A stretch of DNA of 29,591 nt from an archaeon (GCA_016550425.1 JABXGS010000008.1:1-29591); one strand, 5' to 3'; counted from the first letter of the stretch, positions 7,793 to 15,863 are shown. Translations and numbers: made by a program. The notes: generated from the letters alone by a model not told the origin.

Positions 7793-9370
7793 CTAGGCAA
7801 TTAGCTGTGTCACTGTGGGTAGCAGGTTAGTAGTTACTTCTTCAAATTTTATAATTCGCCGAATCTTGGTTTGCCCAGCTATTGAAACGCCGTTCTGCAA
7901 ACAATGCTGTTGATATTGATCGAAGCTTCCTGGAGCTAAAACATGGATTGAAGGGAGCTGTAAGGTTCCTGCGTGTCGCACATGTTGGTATAAGTTATTT
8001 GTGTTTTGTAGAGCGTCATCAAATTCTTGAGTGAATTTTTTAAGATCCTCTGGCCGATTGGAAAGTTCGGCAAAAATGTGATAGGAGGCTCCTGATGCAT
8101 TGATTTCTGGTGCAACAACGTATTCTCGGAGTTGAATTCCATGGTCGTCACACGTGGCGGTTAGTGCGGAACTGACATCCCATTCTGTAACTTTCTCTCC
8201 GCTAAGGTTCATCACATTCTCGCTTTTTCCAAGACATTTGAAGGTTAAAGGATTCAGTGAAGTGAATTGAACAAGATCATGAACATCATACCTCCAGAGA
8301 CTGGTGGGTGAGCTAATGACGATACGATAGGGCGTATTGATTTTCACATCACTTAGTGGAATTGTTTCAACATCTGCTGCTAGTGGTCCATCTTGAACTG
8401 GAGCAAATTCGAAGAAATTATCATCCACAAATGGTGCCACACCATCGGAATCTTGGAAGACTTGTAGACCATACATGGCTTCTGTACCCGAATAGGAATC
8501 ATGAATGTGGACATCACCAACTAGATCATGAATAGTTGCAGTATAAAGATCACGAGTAACTCCTGCACTGACAATTACGGATAACTCAGGCCAGATAGTC
8601 CGTAAATCAAGACTACCACCATCATTAACAGCCTTATCTAGAACTCTCTGCGTTTTTGTTGAGAGGGTTGATTCATCCTTTAACCAGTCATAGGATTCAT
8701 ACTTCGTCCGACGGAGAACCGCTAGGACAAAGGAGGTTATGCCTGCTGCCCCCGTGAGATTGCGGGTTTCAACTCCTTGTTGGATAGAAACACGGAACTT
8801 TTGATCCCAATCCTGTAAATCAAACACTTCTCCCTTGGGTACGATTTTTCGAGAAAGCAATGGGTTTCCGTTTTTTGCTAAATGTCCTGAAACAAAGCCC
8901 ACATCCCACTTACCTATACGCTTATAGACGGACGGGGCGGCCATCACTAGAAGTTTTCCATGGAAAAACGGCCTTAGATAATCAGCAAATGCGAAAACCC
9001 GCATTCGTAACTTCGCACAGGACTTATTGCACGTATGTGTATAAGGGATAAGCTTTGGTTCACCTGTTGTGCCACTGGTAGCCATGACATTTTCAATGGG
9101 TTCGGGATATAGCACATTTGAATTCCCTTCTAGTTCACGTAGAATCAGAGGTTCAAAATCAGCATATTGATTAACTGGAATCCGTTGCACCAAGTCCTCA
9201 AAACCACGAATATCACTGAATCTATGTTTTTTTCCATAATGCGTATTTGCCGCATAGTTCAGTAAACGCTTAAGTGAGTCTTCTTGGGCAGCTATAGGAT
9301 CCTCCAGTGTTTTTAGAAAAGGTTTCACACTTATTCGATGAAGCAATTTTGAGGCTAGTTTCCAAATCAT
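7793..9370 (-). CDS. GH3-family acyl-adenylating amide synthetase
   Basis: The protein has 525 residues and belongs to the GH3 family of the ANL superfamily. In plants these enzymes adenylate auxin, jasmonate or benzoates and join them to amino acids; prokaryotic members have unknown substrates. The phosphate-binding motif ATSGTTGEPKLIP is at 97-109. YSGTEAMYGL fits the second ATP motif, WRYDVHDLVQF replaces the YRxGD motif, and NLSGEKVTE matches the conserved block before the C-terminal lobe. Length is typical (about 500-600) and there is no signal peptide, so it is cytosolic. A TATA-like CTTATAATTA (9387-9396, minus strand) lies about 21 bases before the ATG at 9370, so the leader is very short or absent. 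It is monocistronic, with a gene-poor gap behind its promoter. Confidence 0.85.
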   Translation of the reverse strand: MIWKLASKLLHRISVKPFLKTLEDPIAAQEDSLKRLLNYAANTHYGKKHRFSDIRGFEDLVQRIPVNQYADFEPLILRELEGNSNVLYPEPIENVMATSGTTGEPKLIPYTHTCNKSCAKLRMRVFAFADYLRPFFHGKLLVMAAPSVYKRIGKWDVGFVSGHLAKNGNPLLSRKIVPKGEVFDLQDWDQKFRVSIQQGVETRNLTGAAGITSFVLAVLRRTKYESYDWLKDESTLSTKTQRVLDKAVNDGGSLDLRTIWPELSVIVSAGVTRDLYTATIHDLVGDVHIHDSYSGTEAMYGLQVFQDSDGVAPFVDDNFFEFAPVQDGPLAADVETIPLSDVKINTPYRIVISSPTSLWRYDVHDLVQFTSLNPLTFKCLGKSENVMNLSGEKVTEWDVSSALTATCDDHGIQLREYVVAPEINASGASYHIFAELSNRPEDLKKFTQEFDDALQNTNNLYQHVRHAGTLQLPSIHVLAPGSFDQYQQHCLQNGVSIAGQTKIRRIIKFEEVTTNLLPTVTQLIA

Positions 9371-9860
9371 TTAGTTCACTTCTTAGTAATTATAAGAAGC
9401 GAGAAATGCGAATCCATAGAGCCGCCCAAAATGCGTTGGATTCCATACTCTATCAGAGCTAGTGAAATCAACCTTTGCTTTTGGATTTTATAATTGGAGT
9501 CCGCATGTTCTCGCTCCAGCAAGCTTGTTTGCGTGATTTCACCATTTTTTAAGCGCTATGGGGACTAGCTCCACAACTGAATGACTTTTCTAACCTTCTG
9601 AGTGCGCTCCCTAGAGCTAGAAGACGCCCCTTTCCTGTTATGAAATTCAGCATAACATAATTCGAAATAGCCTGAAGGTTTCAAAATCCGTCTTGCTGAT
9701 AGATTTTTTTGGTACATCGAATATTGCTTGAATAATTTTCTCCAATCTGCATTGGAATTTCATTTCGTTTCACCTGAATACGGAAACAAAGATTAAATGC
9801 CATAGTAAGGGGTTTCACGGCGTAAGAATAGTATCGGGAAAAATGGTTTTTGGCATAACG
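9371..9860. other. Gene-poor intergenic stretch
   Basis: About 490 bases contain no convincing coding frame on either strand and no tRNA fold. Apart from the GH3 promoter at the left edge, the only structure seen is a 7-base inverted repeat, TGTTATG (9636-9642) and CATAACA (9651-9657), with an 8-base loop. Confidence 0.4.
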
Positions 9861-9861
9861 C

Positions 9862-9869
9862 TTTTAAAC
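9862..9869 (+). promoter_or_regulatory. TATA-like element for a plus-strand transcript
   Basis: TTTTAAAC is followed 5 bases later by AAATTCCGCGC (9875-9885), the same 11-mer found after the TATA box at 5869. It predicts a transcript start near 9892, running toward the terminator hairpin at 9999. Confidence 0.4.
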
Positions 9870-9891
9870 TAATCAAATTCCGCGCGGTTCC

Positions 9892-10044
9892 AGACACAAC
9901 TTACCTACAAGCGAAAAATGAAGGTGCGGAACAACATGGACCCACGCTCAGATGGACCAATCTGGCCTTGTTAAGGACCATTAACTTCAATGATTCTTGG
10001 GATGCGCAGCCTATTGTTGCTGCCATCCCAGCTTCTTTTTCTTT
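9892..10044 (+). ncRNA. Candidate small RNA transcription unit
   Basis: A TATA-like element at 9862-9869 and a terminator hairpin at 9999-10029 with a T-rich tail bracket about 150 bases on the plus strand, where neighbouring genes are all on the minus strand. The internal part can fold a local hairpin, CAGAT-N6-ATCTG, near 9950-9966, and has a repeated ATGGACC. The only frame is an 18-codon one, ATG 9918 to TAA at 9972-9974 (MKVRNNMDPRSDGPIWPC), with no Shine-Dalgarno. It does not match SRP RNA, RNase P or tRNA as far as I can tell. A non-coding RNA or a micropeptide message are both possible; boundaries are inferred. Confidence 0.35.
9999..10044 (+). terminator. Hairpin with T-rich tail
   Basis: GGGATG (9999-10004) pairs with CATCCC (10024-10029), and after one bulged C, GCAG (10006-10009) pairs with CTGC (10020-10023), giving a 10-pair stem with a 10-base loop. 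It is followed by CTTCTTTTTCTTT. The tail is 3' of the stem only on the plus strand, so it ends a plus-strand transcript, just overlapping the stop codon of the opposing ATP-grasp gene. Confidence 0.6.
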
Positions 10045-10927
10045 AACCCTTTAGCTCCTGGAGAATGTAGGAGATAATTTCGTCAGCAGCGTCGACGCCC
10101 GTCGCTTTTTGTAATCCACTCCAGTTGGGAGCCGCGTTGACTTCACTAACGACTAACTGATCGTTATCCTCAAGGATATCAATACCTGCAAAATCCATTT
10201 CCAAGGCGTCTGCAGCCTTTAAGGCGAGTTTTTCAAGTTCAGAGGAAAGTGGACATGCCTGAGGTTTGCCACCCCGTGACACATTGGTTTTCCACTCACC
10301 GGGCTTCGCATACCGGTACATGGCACCAATGACCCGTTTTCCAACAATAAAAACCCGAATATCTCGACCGGGAGTTTCAATGAATTCTTGAATAAGCATA
10401 GTTTGGTTTTCGGTTTGTAGAATCTTGAAAATGCGGAATGCCAAATCAGGATCCTGTAATCGGAAAATGCCTTGCCCCTGAGAACCCCGCAGGGGTTTAG
10501 ACACGATGTCTTCATATCGTCTGGTTGCTGCAACCGCGACAGCTAGTCGTTCTGTAACGGTTGTTCGAGGAATCGGAATACCATTATGTGCTAGCCAGAC
10601 TAGTGTGGCGAGTTTATCTTTTGCACGTCGATGACTATAAGCTCGGTTAAAAACACGGATGCCGGAGAATTCCAATGCCTCAAGTACTGAAATCCGGCTA
10701 GTAATTTGATCTGTTGAACCTCCACCAATGCTTCGAAGAATAATTCCTGACACGTCTAGCGGTCGTCGACGTGGAAGTAGAAATTGGGATTTCCCAGAAT
10801 CCATGTGCACTGAGAGATTCTTCAAACAGAAGGTCACACTTTCACAAGACTGGGCAGCTAGGGCACGAATTAGTCGTCGAACGGGCCAGTTGGGGCGGTC
10901 ACGACTCATAGCGATTCCAATTCGCAT
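10043..10927 (-). CDS. RimK/MptN-like ATP-grasp ligase (alpha-L-glutamate ligase type)
   Basis: The protein has about 294 residues and the RimK ATP-grasp fold. Ligases of this family use ATP to add amino acids, mainly glutamate, to an acceptor carboxylate: ribosomal protein S6 (RimK), tetrahydromethanopterin or F420 (MptN, CofF), or LysW (LysX). Visible features are KPLRGSQGQGIF (ATP-binding loop), IQEFIETPGRDIRVFIVG, the RimK-type YRYAKPGEWKTNVSRGG, and the metal site EVNAAPNWSGLQKATG. I chose ATG 10927 over the in-frame ATG 10978: the fold starts at MRIGIAMSRD, and a TATA box (10981-10990) lies right against the upstream ATG. A GAGTG lies upstream of 10927. With an AfpA/DmrB-like flavoprotein nearby, a tetrahydromethanopterin role (MptN) is plausible but unproven. 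Confidence 0.82.
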   Translation of the reverse strand: MRIGIAMSRDRPNWPVRRLIRALAAQSCESVTFCLKNLSVHMDSGKSQFLLPRRRPLDVSGIILRSIGGGSTDQITSRISVLEALEFSGIRVFNRAYSHRRAKDKLATLVWLAHNGIPIPRTTVTERLAVAVAATRRYEDIVSKPLRGSQGQGIFRLQDPDLAFRIFKILQTENQTMLIQEFIETPGRDIRVFIVGKRVIGAMYRYAKPGEWKTNVSRGGKPQACPLSSELEKLALKAADALEMDFAGIDILEDNDQLVVSEVNAAPNWSGLQKATGVDAADEIISYILQELKG

Positions 10928-10980
10928 TATAGGCACACTCAAACCACAATTGGGTATAGAGTATGCGTTTCCCCTCATGG

Positions 10981-10990
10981 AATATAAAAG
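10981..10990 (-). promoter_or_regulatory. TATA box for the ATP-grasp ligase gene
   Basis: CTTTTATATT on the minus strand predicts a transcript start near 10959, downstream of the in-frame ATG 10978. This rules that codon out for this transcript and supports the start at 10927. Confidence 0.5.
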
Positions 10991-11010
10991 ACGCTAGACT
11001 GAAGAATGCC

Positions 11011-12078
11011 CTAGATGGGACGTGTGCTGCGAATAAAATGTTCAAATATCGTTTCACTTAGTGAGAGCGGATAAGGATGAGGTGGCGCTTTAAATCCATA
11101 GGAACACACTGCGTCAATGGGTCCTGTAAATCCCCGATCGATACCAATCTGAACTCCCCGAATTATATCTAGAAGAATCGAGGTGCTGTTTGGAGCGTCT
11201 TCACTAATTAAGCGAAGATCAATTTTGAAATCAGCATTTCCAATGTATTGACCGCGAAGATAGAAGTAGCTTTCACGACGGTTACCTAGGAAGTACACAT
11301 AGTCGGTTGATCCTGCCGTAATGGGAACCTCATAAGGCACTTCCTTGGAGACAATATTGGTTTTCATCGAGCGTTTCTGGTCCCTGGCCCGGGTCAAGGA
11401 TTCGAGGGATTCGGTGGCTCCCCCCACATCAAGTTGATAGCTTTCCTTGATATGTACACCACGTTTAACCAAAAAATCAAGAAGAGCACGGTGAAGAGCT
11501 GTAGCTCCTACTTGACTCATTAAATCGTCTCCGACAATCGAGAGTGTTTCTTCATGAAATCGTTGAGCCCATTTCCGGTCGCTAGCCAACATGACGGGAG
11601 AGGTGTTGATATAGGCACACTTCGCCTGTAACGCAGCGCCTGCATAATGGTATGTAGCTTCACTAGCCCCACTAGGAAGGAGTCCAACCAACATGTGTGT
11701 ACCACTTTCTTTTAGCACACCTGGAATATCTACTGGTTTCGCCGTACTTTCTTTGACAAGTTCACTAAGTTCCGGAGTAATTCCATCAAGCGTGGGTCCA
11801 CGTTGAACTACAACGTTCTTGGTTTGAACTTCTGTGAATTTCGGGGCATTGTTCGGATGAGCGAAAATCGCTTCACTGAGATCCTTTCCAACTTTATCTT
11901 GGTGGACATCAAACGCCGCGACGATTTCGATATCACTTACAGCATAATTCCCGATCATGGGATGGGCAAGTCCAGCACTTTCCGTTGCTTTTGTGGGATT
12001 TCCGTAATGATAGATGGCTTGAACCAGGCTACTGGCACAGTTGCCAATGCCAGCAAGAGCAATCTTGATTTTTCCCAT
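11011..12078 (-). CDS. ino1: myo-Inositol-1-phosphate synthase
   Basis: The protein has 355 residues, the size of archaeal and actinobacterial forms. It converts glucose 6-phosphate to 1L-myo-inositol 1-phosphate with bound NAD, feeding archaeal inositol phospholipids or di-myo-inositol phosphate. The N-terminal Rossmann loop is GIGNCASS (10-17). Family blocks include GLLPSGASEATYHYAGAAL, NTSPV, DDLMSQVGATALHR, LDVGGATESLESL and GSTDYVYFLGNRRESYFYLRG, ending in the C-terminal NSTSILLDIIRG segment. ATG 12078 is preceded by GAGGTC (12086-12091), a good ribosome-binding site. It lies 83 bases upstream of the ATP-grasp gene on the same strand and diverges from the Nudix gene. Assignment is firm. 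Confidence 0.93.
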   Translation of the reverse strand: MGKIKIALAGIGNCASSLVQAIYHYGNPTKATESAGLAHPMIGNYAVSDIEIVAAFDVHQDKVGKDLSEAIFAHPNNAPKFTEVQTKNVVVQRGPTLDGITPELSELVKESTAKPVDIPGVLKESGTHMLVGLLPSGASEATYHYAGAALQAKCAYINTSPVMLASDRKWAQRFHEETLSIVGDDLMSQVGATALHRALLDFLVKRGVHIKESYQLDVGGATESLESLTRARDQKRSMKTNIVSKEVPYEVPITAGSTDYVYFLGNRRESYFYLRGQYIGNADFKIDLRLISEDAPNSTSILLDIIRGVQIGIDRGFTGPIDAVCSYGFKAPPHPYPLSLSETIFEHFIRSTRPI

Positions 12079-12208
12079 CGTAAACGACCTCGTAATTATT
12101 TTACAGTCATTAAGTATTTAGGTGTTAGGTGGCGTTCTGCCATAAATGAATTTAAGCATTTCTCTTACTAAATCAATAGAATCCCAATTCCTACCTGAGC
12201 GTGGTAAT

Positions 12209-12640
12209 ATGCAGAACAAAATCGTTCCCTGTGTAGGTGCCGTGATTCTTGATGAAAAAAATCGAGTTCTATTAGTGAAGCATGTACTCGAAAAAGGTGG
12301 CTTTTGGCAGGGCAAATATATTTGTCCCGGTGGTCGTCTCGAATTTGGTGAATCGCTCGAAGTTGGTGTGCAACGCGAGGTCCGTGAGGAAACTGGGTTA
12401 GAGATTAAAATATTACAGTGGGTGCGACCCATGGAACGGCTTATCTTTGGTGCTGCAGGGACTCTTGAGGAACATATCTTGTATCTGGACGTTGTTGCTC
12501 GGGTTCAACATGGTCAATTTAAACCTGCATCAGATGTTGGAGAAGGCGATTGGTTTTCCAAAACTCAACTTCCACTCATGCTGACAGAAATCCATGAAGA
12601 TACCCAAAAGCTCCTAAAAGAAGCTGGATTCCTCAAATAA
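12209..12640 (+). CDS. Nudix hydrolase
   Basis: The protein has 143 residues from ATG 12209. A perfect Nudix box GX5EX7REUXEEXGU is present: it begins GRLEFGE, continues through REVREETGLE, and the Glu residues bind Mg2+. The family hydrolyses nucleoside diphosphates linked to another moiety (ADP-ribose, NADH, nucleotide sugars, oxidised nucleotides); the substrate cannot be read here. The fold starts with IVPCVGAVILDEKNRVLLVKH, so the in-frame ATG 12146 would add 21 unneeded residues. A TATA-like TTTAAG near 12153 lies inside that extension, also favouring 12209. It diverges from the inositol-1-phosphate synthase gene and converges, with only 13 bases between, on the flavoprotein gene. Confidence 0.88.
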   Translation: MQNKIVPCVGAVILDEKNRVLLVKHVLEKGGFWQGKYICPGGRLEFGESLEVGVQREVREETGLEIKILQWVRPMERLIFGAAGTLEEHILYLDVVARVQHGQFKPASDVGEGDWFSKTQLPLMLTEIHEDTQKLLKEAGFLK

Positions 12641-12653
12641 GAAGGAAAACCGT

Positions 12654-13202
12654 CTACTTCAGATACTTCTGGAGATGATCTTTGATTTCGGAAGGATGTT
12701 CCAAGATTATCATCCCTTCCATAGCTCGAAGCTTTTCGACATTCTCTAAATCGAGTTTCCGTGTCATTAGATCTAACTTTTCTCCATTGGGCAGCACAGT
12801 GGTTACAGTGCCTGGTTTTTGGTCAACAGGGTATATATAAATCGGGACACCGGTCTTCATGGCTTGAGCAACCGCGTTGGTCACAAGGGTGTCAGCGATG
12901 CCATAAGCAAGTTTTGCTACTGTATTAGCCGTTGCGGGCATCACAGCGATGAACTGATGCGTGCGCTTTTGGAGCGCCCCTACAATGAAAGGGGTGTTTG
13001 CATCAACTTCGGTGCGTATCTGCGAAGAAATTGATTCTAGGTCAGGGAGCAGTTTGTACCATTTGATGACTTGCATTCCAGCCTTAGTTAAGAAGACGAG
13101 AATCTGCGCCTTGTACTGAGATACGATTTCTTGCATAACTTCAACCGATTCGCGCATGTAATCGCCTGCACCAGTAATCGCCCAAGCAAACTTCAACGGC
13201 AT
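12654..13202 (-). CDS. Archaeoflavoprotein, AfpA / dihydromethanopterin reductase (DmrB)-like
   Basis: The 182-residue protein belongs to the PF02441 flavoprotein fold, archaeal AfpA/DmrB branch. These FMN proteins take electrons from ferredoxin or iron-sulfur flavoproteins; DmrB reduces dihydromethanopterin to tetrahydromethanopterin. The N-terminal FMN loop is AWAITGAGDY, and the branch-typical block PATANTVAKLAYGIADTL then TNAVAQAMKTGVPIYIYPVDQ lies around residues 88-126. ATG 13202 is preceded by GGAGTGAT (13209-13216). It diverges from an iron-sulfur flavoprotein gene, which may be its electron donor. Whether it is a true DmrB or an AfpA with another acceptor cannot be told by eye. Confidence 0.85.
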   Translation of the reverse strand: MPLKFAWAITGAGDYMRESVEVMQEIVSQYKAQILVFLTKAGMQVIKWYKLLPDLESISSQIRTEVDANTPFIVGALQKRTHQFIAVMPATANTVAKLAYGIADTLVTNAVAQAMKTGVPIYIYPVDQKPGTVTTVLPNGEKLDLMTRKLDLENVEKLRAMEGMIILEHPSEIKDHLQKYLK

Positions 13203-13288
13203 CCATCATCACTCCGAAATAGATTGTATGATAGTGCTTCCCGCTTTTTTGTGTTATTTCTTTTCCTAGTCCTGTGCGTGTATGCTTC

Positions 13289-13310
13289 TTGATAATTGAT
13301 AAGGTATATA
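13289..13310 (+). promoter_or_regulatory. TATA box with tandem TTGATAA repeat ahead of the iron-sulfur flavoprotein gene
   Basis: TTGATAA occurs twice back to back (13289-13295 and 13296-13302), running straight into GGTATATA (13303-13310). The TATA centre is about 26 bases from ATG 13333, so the message is probably leaderless. The tandem repeat sits where TFB and regulators bind. Confidence 0.45.
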
Positions 13311-13332
13311 CAACGGAACCCCATTCAATGTA

Positions 13333-13953
13333 ATGGTGACCCTGATGAGTGGAAAACCCTATCGTATCCTAGGAATTTCGGGAAGTCCACGAAAGGCAGC
13401 TACGGATTTTGTCGTACAAGAAGCCCTCAAATATTTGGAAGCCAAAGGTTCAGTGGAAACCAAATATTTCTCAGTCATGGACAAAAAATTGAATTTCTGC
13501 ATACATTGTGATCACTGCATCCGAAAAAAGCAGGGATGCATTTTCAAAGATGATATGGAAGAAGTTTATCAACTCCTTGAATGGGCAGATGCTTTTGTCT
13601 TTGCGAGCCCCGTCTATCAGGGAAACATCAGTGGCCAATTGAAAACGCTCTTCGATCGTACTCGAGCCTTATTAGTTCAAAAGCCCCAAGTCTTTGAAGG
13701 CAAAGTTGGTGTTGGAATCGCTGTTGGCGGAGATCGCGTTGGAGGGCAAGAACCGACCTTACGGACCATCCATGATTTCTATATCATTAACCATATTTTT
13801 TCAACGGGCGGAGGAGCCTTTGGAGCCAACCTTGGAGCTACAATTTGGTCAAAAGACAAACGGGCGGAAGGAGCTGCAGCTGACAAGCGAGGGCTTAAGA
13901 CCCTATATAAAACGATGGACCGTCTGTTTGTTGTATTAGAAAAGCTCTGTTAA
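13333..13953 (+). CDS. Iron-sulfur flavoprotein (NADPH-dependent FMN reductase fold)
   Basis: The 206-residue protein has a flavodoxin-like fold. ILGISGSPRKAATD (12-25) is the FMN phosphate loop. Four Cys at 56, 59, 62 and 69 form CX2CX2CX6C, the compact motif that binds a [4Fe-4S] cluster in archaeal iron-sulfur flavoproteins (Isf). ASPVYQGNISGQLKTLFDR is the typical flavin-binding and dimer segment, and a Gly-rich GGGAFGANLGA follows. Such proteins pass electrons from ferredoxin to small acceptors such as O2, H2O2 or other flavoproteins. ATG 13333 fits the TATA spacing for a leaderless start; ATG 13345 is an alternative with the same fold. It diverges from the AfpA/DmrB-like gene, suggesting a functional pair. 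Confidence 0.87.
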   Translation: MVTLMSGKPYRILGISGSPRKAATDFVVQEALKYLEAKGSVETKYFSVMDKKLNFCIHCDHCIRKKQGCIFKDDMEEVYQLLEWADAFVFASPVYQGNISGQLKTLFDRTRALLVQKPQVFEGKVGVGIAVGGDRVGGQEPTLRTIHDFYIINHIFSTGGGAFGANLGATIWSKDKRAEGAAADKRGLKTLYKTMDRLFVVLEKLC

Positions 13954-13958
13954 ACTGC

Positions 13959-14033
13959 CTACGATTTCTTTTGTGTATGAGTGCTAGTTAGAAAAAAGAC
14001 CAAAAGAGCAACCAATGCTGCAAGGATTTCCAT
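13959..14033 (-). CDS. Possible single-helix membrane micropeptide
   Basis: A 24-codon frame (ATG 14033 to TAG 13959-13961) encodes MEILAALVALLVFFL followed by a polar, basic tail ending TQKKS: one membrane helix with a positive-inside tail. The frame is open upstream for nine more codons. The ribosome-binding site is weak (GGA). It fills the gap downstream of the ABC permease gene on the same strand. It could be a genuine small membrane protein, a gene remnant, or chance. Confidence 0.2.
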   Translation of the reverse strand: MEILAALVALLVFFLTSTHTQKKS

Positions 14034-14122
14034 TAAATTCCGGGCTGCAAGACCACAGGACTAATCCTTTCTACTGAAATAGTGCTTCATGATTGACTAA
14101 AATCAACAACTTCCGAGTCTTC

Positions 14123-15859
14123 TTAGCTTATCAATAGGAACCTAGCAAATAGTTTGCCTAAGAGATAGTTCAGTAGAATTCCGAGCCATAAACCAACTAG
14201 ACCGACAAGATGAGCAATCTGCACAGGATATCCGGATAGGAAAATGATGGACCACAGCAGAGCAAAACACCCAAGGGGAATGAAGGCAAATATAGTATTT
14301 AGTATTCCAACTATTATCATTTGAGCAATATGTTGTCCTATTTCAAACCCAATTAGACGTCCACCACCAACTACACGTGTAAACAGGACCAAGGAAATGT
14401 ATGCTGACACATAAACCCCAGGAATCATTGAGGCGGCAATAGCGAATGAGATTGGATTAGTGAAAGGTTTGAAAAGAGAAGCGATGAGGACGAAAACGGG
14501 GATGGCGAGGGATATTAAAGTAATTAGCTGGGCTTTTGCTCGTAGAATACGTTCAGTTGGGAGCGGGAGAGTCATGGTGTAAGCCATTCCACGGGCTTCG
14601 ACACTGAGGAAGAAGATTGAGAAGAAGCCTAAGGTGATTGTGGGAATGGTGATTAAAAAAATGATGTCGGAGACATGTACTACACCAAGATCTAAGATGA
14701 ATTGTAAAAAGATTGGAAGCATCATCAGAACGGGTAAGAAGAACATCATGGCTTGTCCGGGGGTTCGAAAGGCAATCCGAAGATCTTTGCGTAGTAGTGC
14801 AATTCCGACACGACTCACTTTCATATCCACTGGACGAACAATGCTAGTTGTAGATGCAGTTACACCTCCCGAACCTAATTGCTGTAGGAAGTTTCGAGAC
14901 CAGCGAATTCCAATGAAAGCTAGTGCACCATATACAATTACGGCGATGAAGTCTAACCAGTAGGCAGGAGTACCAGGGATTCCAGTGATAAGCACAACAA
15001 AGGTTCCCATTGAGAAAGGATAGCCAAAATAGAGGATATGCCAAAAAGGCGCAAGGATGATGGCGAAGCCCTCAAGGAGGGGAATGATGAAGTTGAGAAG
15101 TTGGAAGGATAGAGAAAAGCTGAGAATAGCAAACGCCCATAGAAGGATGAAAAGAAAACGCACTAATGACCCAAGTCGTGAACCTCCACTCGACTGAATC
15201 CGAGTGTAAAAGTACAGAGCTAGAAGCAACATTATGGTGATTGCTATACCGACAGTGATTAGGTACACAGTAAGGCAGGCGAGAGTTGCAAGAATGGCAG
15301 AATAAACGAGTCCTGAAACAAGGTATATCACCACCCCATAAGCTAATGGAAAACTAAAGATGATTGATATCATCTGGGCATCGAATAGGCGAATATAAGC
15401 TAAGAGGGCGAGTTTTCCGGTATCAATACGAGATACAGGGAGATAATGACCGATGCTAGCCGCGTTTGTTGATATGAAAGAAGTGGAAACCATAATTCCC
15501 CAAAAAACAAGAAAGGCAAAGCCAACGAGGCAGAAAATAGAAATTGTGAATGCGACAGTTATCCATTGATATTCAGCTGGTGTGCCATAAAGGCCGCTCA
15601 GAGTCCCCCAGACAATAATCCCAAAAACACCAGCTAAAACTGCAATGAAGATACTAACCATTACTTTGTTGACTCGAGCATTACTTCTTGCTTTTTCAAT
15701 CGTTCGCTCAACAGACTGAGTCATTGCACCGGAACTCATTGACATAGCGGAACGAAACTGAACTTCAAAAGCAATCGTTCCAGCAATTTTCCAAGCTTGA
15801 CGCCAACCAATGTTCTGTTTCTCTTCTAGAAGATCAGTCAAAAATCCTGGACCACCCAA
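14123..15859 (-). CDS. ABC-2 type transporter permease
   Basis: This 578-residue polytopic protein has an amphipathic cytoplasmic N-terminus (about 1-65, including SVERTIEKARSNARVNK) followed by about twelve membrane helices in two groups separated near residue 330 by a cytoplasmic region (VRPVDMKVSRVGIALLRKDLRIAFRTPGQ). The phrase LLRKDLRIAFRTPGQ resembles the entry helix of ABC-2 exporter permeases, and the protein looks like two fused ABC-2 halves. The start is TTG 15859, only 4 bases after the ATPase stop, so translation is coupled; no separate Shine-Dalgarno is seen. With the ATPase it should form an exporter of unknown substrate, lipid or drug being common for the class. Confidence 0.8.
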   Translation of the reverse strand: MGGPGFLTDLLEEKQNIGWRQAWKIAGTIAFEVQFRSAMSMSSGAMTQSVERTIEKARSNARVNKVMVSIFIAVLAGVFGIIVWGTLSGLYGTPAEYQWITVAFTISIFCLVGFAFLVFWGIMVSTSFISTNAASIGHYLPVSRIDTGKLALLAYIRLFDAQMISIIFSFPLAYGVVIYLVSGLVYSAILATLACLTVYLITVGIAITIMLLLALYFYTRIQSSGGSRLGSLVRFLFILLWAFAILSFSLSFQLLNFIIPLLEGFAIILAPFWHILYFGYPFSMGTFVVLITGIPGTPAYWLDFIAVIVYGALAFIGIRWSRNFLQQLGSGGVTASTTSIVRPVDMKVSRVGIALLRKDLRIAFRTPGQAMMFFLPVLMMLPIFLQFILDLGVVHVSDIIFLITIPTITLGFFSIFFLSVEARGMAYTMTLPLPTERILRAKAQLITLISLAIPVFVLIASLFKPFTNPISFAIAASMIPGVYVSAYISLVLFTRVVGGGRLIGFEIGQHIAQMIIVGILNTIFAFIPLGCFALLWSIIFLSGYPVQIAHLVGLVGLWLGILLNYLLGKLFARFLLIS

Positions 15860-15863
15860 TAAA

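Noticed and set aside
9676..9692. tRNA T-arm-like GGTTTCAAAATCC
   Set aside because: The loop is too long and no matching acceptor, D or anticodon arms could be placed upstream.
10928..10978. Longer N-terminus for the ATP-grasp ligase
   Set aside because: A TATA box abuts ATG 10978, so the transcript would start inside the extension; the fold begins at ATG 10927.
11803..12171. 122-codon plus-strand frame opposite the inositol-1-phosphate synthase gene
   Set aside because: It is antisense to a firmly identified enzyme and has no recognisable domain or ribosome site.
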